In this document: positions 13,624-18,279 of the stretch, piece by piece | How positions within the stretch are numbered: position 1 is the stretch's first letter | Layout of the letters: each line of letters begins with the position of its first letter | From: Neomoorella mulderi | Lineage (GTDB): Bacteria; Bacillota; DSM-521; Neomoorellales; Neomoorellaceae | Assembly: GCA_011375465.1 (NCBI GenBank) | Contig: DRZV01000058.1 | Coordinates: 1 to 18,279 of the forward strand | Direction of reading: 5' to 3' | Length of the DNA stretch: 18,279 nt | Made by a program: the position numbers and the translations under genes | The notes under the pieces: model-generated | Told to the model about the DNA's origin: nothing | What the model saw: the letters and a program-made list of their open reading frames with translations, nothing else | The model's database searches: none

Positions 13624-14766
13624 ATGAGAAAAAGTATAATAGGTGTCGGCCTGGGGGTTTTGATCCTACTTTCGGCGATCTTTTTTATGGGAGGCTGCGG
13701 GGCTAAGAAAGAGGCTGCGCCGGGCCAGACTTCTACACAGGTACCCGTCTTAAAAGTAGGCTATATCCGGGTTACCTGTCATACCCCTCTAAAGGTGGTA
13801 ACCGAGAAGGGGGAGGAGCTGAAAAGCTGGGGCGTATACCTCAAACCTGTGGTGCCGGGAGAAAAATATGATCTCATGGAAGGGGATAAAAAGCTGGCCC
13901 AATTGGAATTGGTGGTAACCAAGAGCGGCGCGGAGAGCACCACCCTCTTTGCCCAAAAACATCTAGATCTGGCCCTGGGGGCCATGACCGCCATGATGAT
14001 GGGCATCGATCAGGGGGTACCCATAAAGATCATCAGCCCCCTCAACGTGGGCGGCATGGGTCTGGTTTTTCCCAAGGGCAGTCCTGTAAAAGATTGGGAT
14101 GGATTTCTTAAATTGGCCCGCGAAGCCAAAGAGCCGGTTAAAGTGGGCTATCATTCCCCCACCAGCAGCCCCAAGATAGCCTTTGAAAGCGTCTTCCATC
14201 AGCAAGGGCTCAAAATGACCAACGATCCTTCCGACACCAAAGCCAACATCCTCTGGGTGGATCTGAAGGATACCCAGAGCCTGCTGCCTGCCCTGAGCAG
14301 CCGGCAGGTGGACGCCTTCGTGGGGCCCCAGCCCTATCCCCAGCTGGCGGAAGCCCAGGGGGTGGGTCAGGTGGTGGCCGAGCTCAGGGACTTGCCGCCC
14401 AAGGGCCAATGGAAAGACTTTCCCTGCTGCGTCATCGCTGCCCGGGAGGAGGTCATAAGGGAACACCCTCAAGCTCTCAAAGCCTTCTTAGTCCTCATGG
14501 ACAAGAGCTTTAAGTGGTGCCAGGAGCATCCCAATGAGGCTGCCCAGATAGCCGCCCAGTGGCTGGGCATGCCGGTGGAGGTGGCCCAAAAGGCAGAAGG
14601 TTCCATGGCCTACCTCTCCCAACCCACGGACAATTGGATGCAGTGCACCGGTACCTATTTAGAGATGCTCAATAAAATGAACAAATTCTCTGGCTCCCTA
14701 AAGGGAAAGACGCTGGAAGAAGTCAAGGGCTTGCTTTTCGATTTCAGCCTGCTGCCTAAAAAGTAA
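13624..14766 (+). CDS. ABC transporter substrate-binding lipoprotein 2 (NitT/TauT-like)
   Basis: 380 residues with lipobox FMGGC (Cys25). The ATG at 13624 has a very strong GGAGGAGGTGGG site upstream. It shares with its paralogues the CHTP motif (52-55), the GVYLKPVVPGEKYDL block, GIDQGVPIKIISPL, ANILWVDLKD, FPCC, KWC and the closing KGKTLEEVKG-LLFDFS segment. It differs by having no cysteine after SPLN (SPLNVGG, against SPLCGC and SPLNCC) and by an extra Cys in WMQCTGTY. It sits directly upstream of permease 1, separated by a strong hairpin that would favour binding protein over permease. An extracytoplasmic lipoprotein; the substrate is unknown. Confidence 0.9.
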   Translation: MRKSIIGVGLGVLILLSAIFFMGGCGAKKEAAPGQTSTQVPVLKVGYIRVTCHTPLKVVTEKGEELKSWGVYLKPVVPGEKYDLMEGDKKLAQLELVVTKSGAESTTLFAQKHLDLALGAMTAMMMGIDQGVPIKIISPLNVGGMGLVFPKGSPVKDWDGFLKLAREAKEPVKVGYHSPTSSPKIAFESVFHQQGLKMTNDPSDTKANILWVDLKDTQSLLPALSSRQVDAFVGPQPYPQLAEAQGVGQVVAELRDLPPKGQWKDFPCCVIAAREEVIREHPQALKAFLVLMDKSFKWCQEHPNEAAQIAAQWLGMPVEVAQKAEGSMAYLSQPTDNWMQCTGTYLEMLNKMNKFSGSLKGKTLEEVKGLLFDFSLLPKK

Positions 14767-14785
14767 TAAAGCGGGACTACCATAA

Positions 14786-14824
14786 GGGGACCCCTGGAAA
14801 CCCCAGGGTCCCCCCTTTTCTTTT
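14786..14824 (+). terminator. Intra-operon terminator/attenuator between SBP2 and permease 1
   Basis: GGGGACCCCTGG pairs with CCAGGGTCCCC (11 bp with one bulged C), followed by CCTTTTCTTTT. It looks like a rho-independent terminator, yet the permease start lies only 11 bases beyond. Partial read-through would give more SBP than permease, a common need in such transporters. Alternatively it ends the SBP transcript and the permease has another source. Confidence 0.75.
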
Positions 14825-14834
14825 GGAGGTGGAC

Positions 14835-15689
14835 ATGATCCCTGGGAACAGATTGAAAAGGCGCGTTTACACCGGCGTTTTTCCCCTGGTACTCCCCATG
14901 ATCTTTATTATCTTATGGAAATTTTTGTCCTGGCGTTTGAACAATCCAGTGGTACTGCCGCCGCCGGAAAGGGTGGCGCTTTTATTGGTCTCCCCCCACA
15001 AGGACCTTATCGGCATGGGCCCTCTGGTGAAAAATTTGGCCATCAGCCTCCTTCGGGTCATGGGGGGATATTCTTTAGCGGTGGTCCTGGGGGTCTCCTT
15101 AGGGGTGCTTATGGGTTTTTACCCCTGCTTCTTCACCTTCAGCAATTTTTTCCTCAGCCTCTTTCGCCCCATCGCTCCCCTGGCCTGGGTTCCTCTGGTG
15201 CTGGCCTGGTTCGGGGTGGCCAGCCTGGCTCACCTGATGGGGGTGGAAGGGGGGCCAGCCTATTTTTGGCTGGGCAATATAAAGATATCCATGCTCTTCG
15301 TGATCTTCATCGCTGGTTTTTTCCCCATATTGACCAGCTCCATCCATGCCATTCAGAGCGTCCCTCAACCCTTGCTGGACGCAGTTTTGGTCCTGGGGGC
15401 CACCGAGAAAGATCTTTTCTTCAAGGTGCTGCTTCCAGCCGCTTCTCCCCACATAGTGAACGGGATGCGCATAGGGTTGGGTATCGCCTGGATGAGCTTG
15501 GTCTCTGCCGAAATGCTGCCAGGTAGCATCGCCGGGATGGGCTATTTGATAATGCACGCCTATACCCTGGGCCGCACCGACGTGGTTATGATGGGCATGG
15601 TGTGCATCGGCCTGGTGGGGGCCCTTATGGATTTTCTTTTCCGTCATTTTGCGGAAAAGAGATACCATTGGTTCTACCGGGAGGTATAA
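14835..15689 (+). CDS. ABC transporter permease 1 (SsuC/TauC type)
   Basis: 284 residues with six or so membrane helices and the BPD_transp_1 fold. The cytoplasmic EAA loop reads DAVLVLGATEKDLFFKVLLPAASPHI, with the Gly and the LP positions conserved for contact with the ATPase. After the WFGVASLA motif there is an extra segment of about 18-20 residues containing GVEGGPAYFW, which E. coli SsuC lacks and permease 2 shares. I chose ATG 14835 because GGAGGT lies 4-5 bases upstream; TTG 14823 would start inside a T-rich terminator tail. It is probably cotranscribed with SBP2 by read-through. Confidence 0.92.
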   Translation: MIPGNRLKRRVYTGVFPLVLPMIFIILWKFLSWRLNNPVVLPPPERVALLLVSPHKDLIGMGPLVKNLAISLLRVMGGYSLAVVLGVSLGVLMGFYPCFFTFSNFFLSLFRPIAPLAWVPLVLAWFGVASLAHLMGVEGGPAYFWLGNIKISMLFVIFIAGFFPILTSSIHAIQSVPQPLLDAVLVLGATEKDLFFKVLLPAASPHIVNGMRIGLGIAWMSLVSAEMLPGSIAGMGYLIMHAYTLGRTDVVMMGMVCIGLVGALMDFLFRHFAEKRYHWFYREV

Positions 15690-15773
15690 CAATATGTCAT
15701 GCAATTTATAAAGGAACAGAAAGAAAAAAGCAGAAAGAAGAGATAGATTAAAAAATTTCGGGGAGGGGTAGGG

Positions 15774-16892
15774 ATGAAGAAGTCTTGGATAGGTATCCTC
15801 TTGAGCCTTTTCCTGGCCTTGGCCTTTTTGGGAGGCTGCAGCAAGGGGGGCACGGCAGAAAAGGCCCAGGTACCAGAGCTGAGGATAAGGTTCAGCAAGG
15901 GGACTTGCCACACCCCCATGCAGGTGGCGCTGCAGAAGGGAGAGGCCTTCAAAGATTGGGGTGTGTATTTTAAGCCTGTAGTGCCCAACGAGAGGTATGA
16001 GCTTATAAAGGGCGAGAAAAAGGTGGCAGACCTGGTTATAGTTCCCGATACTGGAGTGGAAGGGGCCATCAATTTAATGGCCCAGGGCCAGCTGGATGTA
16101 GCCCTCACCGCCATTATCGCCTATATGACAGGGATAGATAGGGGAGTTCCCATGAAGATCATCAGCCCTTTAAATTGCTGCGGTTTCGCCTTGGCCTTGC
16201 AAGAGGATAGTCAGATCAATAACTGGCAAGAATTTTTAGATCTGGTGCGCAGAAGTTCCGAACCTGTAAAAATCGGCGCCTGCCGCAATTGGACCCCCAC
16301 CCTAGCCTTTGACATAATCTTTAAACAAAATGGTTTAAAAACCACCTGGGATCCCAACGACCGGGGGGCCAATATCCTGTGGGTTGACCTGAAATCCGGA
16401 ACCAATTTCATACCCGCTTTGGCCAGCAAGCAGGTCCTGGGGTTTGTCAGCTCCCAGCCTGAGCCCCAGAAAGCCGAGGCAGACGGGGTGGGCAAAGTTG
16501 TGGCCCAGATTCAAGACGTGGTGCCCCGGGAAGAATGGCCTTCTTTCCCCTGCTGCGTCATCGGGGCTACGGATATGGCCATAAGGGACAAGAAAGAGGC
16601 CCTAACCGCCTTTTTAGAGCTATGGCACAAAACTACCCAGTGGTGCAAGCAAAATCCAGAGGAATACAATGCCATAGTGGCCCAGTGGACCGGGTTGCCC
16701 CTGGAAATCGCCAGGAAAGCTGATGAGACGGTGATCTACCAGGACAAGCCTGACGCCGCCTGGTTGAAGGGGGCGGGCAATTACCTGGACGCCCTCAACA
16801 GGGAAGGGGTGCTCACAGGCAAGCTGAAGGGCAAAAAGCTGGATGAGGTGAAAGGGGAGCTATTCGATTTCAGCATGTTGCCGAAAAAGTAG
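15774..16892 (+). CDS. ABC transporter substrate-binding lipoprotein 3 (NitT/TauT-like)
   Basis: 372 residues with lipobox FLGGC (Cys22). The ATG has GGGGAGGGG upstream. The same family blocks as in SBP1 and SBP2 are present: CHTP (45-48), SPLNCC (Cys135/136), a Cys170 in GACRNWTP, FPCC (Cys260/261) and QWC (Cys291). Four cysteines (CHTP, the PCC pair, WC) are thus invariant in all three proteins, and Cys135/136 has a counterpart in SBP1 only. The 84-base upstream gap is A-rich and purine-rich with no clear promoter. It precedes permease 2 by 45 bases, with a hairpin between. It probably feeds permease 2; the ligand is unknown. Confidence 0.9.
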   Translation: MKKSWIGILLSLFLALAFLGGCSKGGTAEKAQVPELRIRFSKGTCHTPMQVALQKGEAFKDWGVYFKPVVPNERYELIKGEKKVADLVIVPDTGVEGAINLMAQGQLDVALTAIIAYMTGIDRGVPMKIISPLNCCGFALALQEDSQINNWQEFLDLVRRSSEPVKIGACRNWTPTLAFDIIFKQNGLKTTWDPNDRGANILWVDLKSGTNFIPALASKQVLGFVSSQPEPQKAEADGVGKVVAQIQDVVPREEWPSFPCCVIGATDMAIRDKKEALTAFLELWHKTTQWCKQNPEEYNAIVAQWTGLPLEIARKADETVIYQDKPDAAWLKGAGNYLDALNREGVLTGKLKGKKLDEVKGELFDFSMLPKK

Positions 16893-16910
16893 GGGGCTTA
16901 CCAGCCCCCT
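16891..16910 (+). terminator. Perfect 8-bp hairpin between SBP3 and permease 2
   Basis: AGGGGGCT, a TACC loop and AGCCCCCT form a perfect stem that overlaps the SBP3 stop codon. Only CTTGAAT follows, with no T run, so it is more likely an mRNA stabiliser at the SBP3 3' end or a weak attenuator than a full terminator. Confidence 0.55.
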
Positions 16911-16937
16911 CTTGAATAAAAGGGGGGGTATCGCACC

Positions 16938-17813
16938 GTGGAAAAATATCAAAGCCTCTCCTGGACACGCGGGACGGAGATCTGGTCTTCTTTGAAGGAT
17001 CAGGTCCTCACTTTGCTGGTACCCCTGTTATGCCTGCTGGCCTGGAAGTTCTATGCTTCTCGTTTGGACAACCCCGTGGTCCTGCCTTACCCGGAGACGG
17101 TTTTGTCTATATTTTTTCAGCCATGGAAAGATGTGGTGGGACAGGGTTCTCTTTTGCAGAATATGGGCATAAGCCTGGCCAGGGTTTTAGCAGGTTTTTT
17201 CCTGGCTATACTGGTGGGGGTTCCTGTAGGCCTGCTGATGGGTTACTGTCCCCTTTTGTTTAAGCTGTTCAACGGGGTTCTCAATTTCCTGCGCTTTGTA
17301 GCCCCCCTAGCCTGGATGCCCTTAACCCTTCTCTGGTTTGGTATAGCCAGCCTGGCCACCTTGTGGGGGATAAACGAGGGACCAGCATATCATTGGCTCA
17401 ACAATATTAAATTGGCCATGGTATTCCTGATTTTTATCGGCGCCTTTTTCCCCATATGGATAGAGTCGATCCATGCGGCCCAGAGTGTGGATAGGCGGTT
17501 TATAGAGGCGGCCCTGGTGTTGGGGGCTTCTTCCCGGGACGTCTTTTTCAAGGTCCTCCTGCCCGGAGCCGCCCCCCACATCGTAAACGGCATAAGGGTG
17601 GGCTTGGGCATCGCCTGGAGGACAGTCATATCCGCAGAGATGATACCGGGCAGCCTGGCGGGGCTGGGATATCTGGTCTGGTATTCTTATTCTTTGTGGC
17701 GCACCGAGGTGGTATTGGTGGGCATGGCCTACATCGGTATAATAGGCGGAGCCCTCGATCTCTTTTTCCGCTGGCTGGCCCAGAGGGAGCTCCACTGGTT
17801 TTATCGGGGATAA
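16938..17813 (+). CDS. ABC transporter permease 2 (SsuC/TauC type)
   Basis: 291 residues, a close paralogue of permease 1. Shared blocks include LDNPVVLP-P-E near the N-terminus, the GxxxGLLMGY segment, WFGIASLATLWGINEGPAYHW with the same extra loop, the EAA loop EAALVLGASSRDVFFKVLLPGAAPHIV, and a closing E-x-HWFYR. The N-terminus has about 25 polar residues before the first helix. The GTG start at 16938 has AGGGGGGG with suitable spacing. The gene lies 45 bases after SBP3 and 15 bases before the ATPase, so it is operonic with both. Confidence 0.92.
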   Translation: MEKYQSLSWTRGTEIWSSLKDQVLTLLVPLLCLLAWKFYASRLDNPVVLPYPETVLSIFFQPWKDVVGQGSLLQNMGISLARVLAGFFLAILVGVPVGLLMGYCPLLFKLFNGVLNFLRFVAPLAWMPLTLLWFGIASLATLWGINEGPAYHWLNNIKLAMVFLIFIGAFFPIWIESIHAAQSVDRRFIEAALVLGASSRDVFFKVLLPGAAPHIVNGIRVGLGIAWRTVISAEMIPGSLAGLGYLVWYSYSLWRTEVVLVGMAYIGIIGGALDLFFRWLAQRELHWFYRG

Positions 17814-17828
17814 AAAGGAGGTGGCATT

Positions 17829-18279
17829 GTGGCCCAGACTCAGGTTTTCCCTTTCCAGAAAAAGGCCCCAGCAGGAACGGTGCTCCTTATAGACCATCTC
17901 AGCAAGACCTTTTTCTTAAAGAACGGCCAGGCCATCGAAGCCCTGAAGGAGATCCACCTGGAGATACAGGAGAACGAATTTTTTTGCCTGGTAGGGCCTT
18001 CCGGATGCGGCAAGTCCACCCTCCTGCGTATAATAGCGGGATTGGAGCAGCCCACCAGCGGAGCGGTGTTCTACCGGGGGGAGAGGATAGAAAAGCCCCG
18101 GAGGGAGATAGGTATGGTGTTCCAACATTATACCCTTTTGCCCTGGCGCAATGTGGAAGACAATGTGGCCCTGGGACTGGAGTTGCGGGGTCGACCCCGG
18201 AGGGAATGTTTGGAGGTGGCCCATAAGTTCCTGAGGATAATGGGCCTGGAGGGCTTCGCCAAGGCCTATCCCTATGAGC
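17829..18279 (+). CDS. ABC transporter ATP-binding protein (SsuB/TauB/NitT type), 3' end outside window
   Basis: The first 150 codons of an ABC ATPase; the frame runs off the window without a stop. After about 15 less conserved residues come the A-loop region (LSKTFFLKNGQ), Walker A GPSGCGKST (about 60-68) and Q-loop GMVFQHYTLLPWRNV (about 99-113), the LLPW form being typical of the nitrate/taurine/sulfonate subfamily. The sequence ends at AYPYE, just where the LSGG signature should follow. The GTG at 17829 has AAGGAGGTGG 5-6 bases upstream. It is the only ATPase in view and probably energises both permeases. Confidence 0.93.
   Translation, partial: MAQTQVFPFQKKAPAGTVLLIDHLSKTFFLKNGQAIEALKEIHLEIQENEFFCLVGPSGCGKSTLLRIIAGLEQPTSGAVFYRGERIEKPRREIGMVFQHYTLLPWRNVEDNVALGLELRGRPRRECLEVAHKFLRIMGLEGFAKAYPYE

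Overview
The window looks like chromosomal DNA of a thermophilic, anaerobic Clostridia-type Firmicute. The signs are DUF1847 and DUF6485 family proteins, G-rich Shine-Dalgarno (SD) sites, frequent TTG and GTG starts, heavy use of ATA and AGG codons, and a selenocysteine peroxiredoxin. I cannot name the genus. I see no tRNA, insertion sequence, phage gene or CRISPR array.

Left part (1-4596, + strand): a DUF1847 protein cut by the window edge, a DUF6485 protein, a metallo-beta-lactamase-fold hydrolase, a long-form NfeD membrane serine protease with its stomatin/slipin partner, a SAM methyltransferase and a small basic protein. They are tightly packed and likely form one or two transcription units. 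NfeD and slipin are a classic membrane-quality-control pair.

Middle (4598-9542): on the minus strand lies a peroxiredoxin with an in-frame TGA exactly at the peroxidatic cysteine codon. A hairpin with the right shape and distance for a bacterial SECIS follows it, so it is almost certainly a selenoprotein. Plain ORF calling truncates it. A seven-repeat TPR protein follows it. Divergent from these is a + strand trio: a MoxR/CbbQ-like AAA+ ATPase, a small MORN-like repeat protein, and a metallopeptidase-plus-VWA (DUF2201-type) protein.

Decayed block (9612-12161): three consecutive cell-envelope or exopolysaccharide-type genes are broken. They are a lipoprotein polysaccharide deacetylase, a phosphodiester glycosidase and an uncharacterised membrane-anchored protein. 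I count about seven small indels plus one internal deletion of roughly 40 codons, all within 2.5 kb. A strong terminator ends the block.

Right part (12299-18279): an ABC importer locus of the NitT/TauT/SsuABC type laid out SBP, SBP-permease, SBP-permease, ATPase (cut by the window end). The three lipoprotein substrate-binding proteins (SBPs) share a Cys-His-Thr-Pro motif near the mature N-terminus, a Pro-Cys-Cys motif and a Trp-Cys motif. Both permeases carry the same extra loop relative to SsuC. Hairpins separate each of SBP2 and SBP3 from its permease. A structured leader RNA with a 5S-rRNA-like stretch lies between SBP1 and SBP2, and a 17-base motif recurs about 92-96 bases before SBP1 and SBP2. 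The ligand is unknown; the cysteines suggest a metal, thiol or otherwise unusual ligand.
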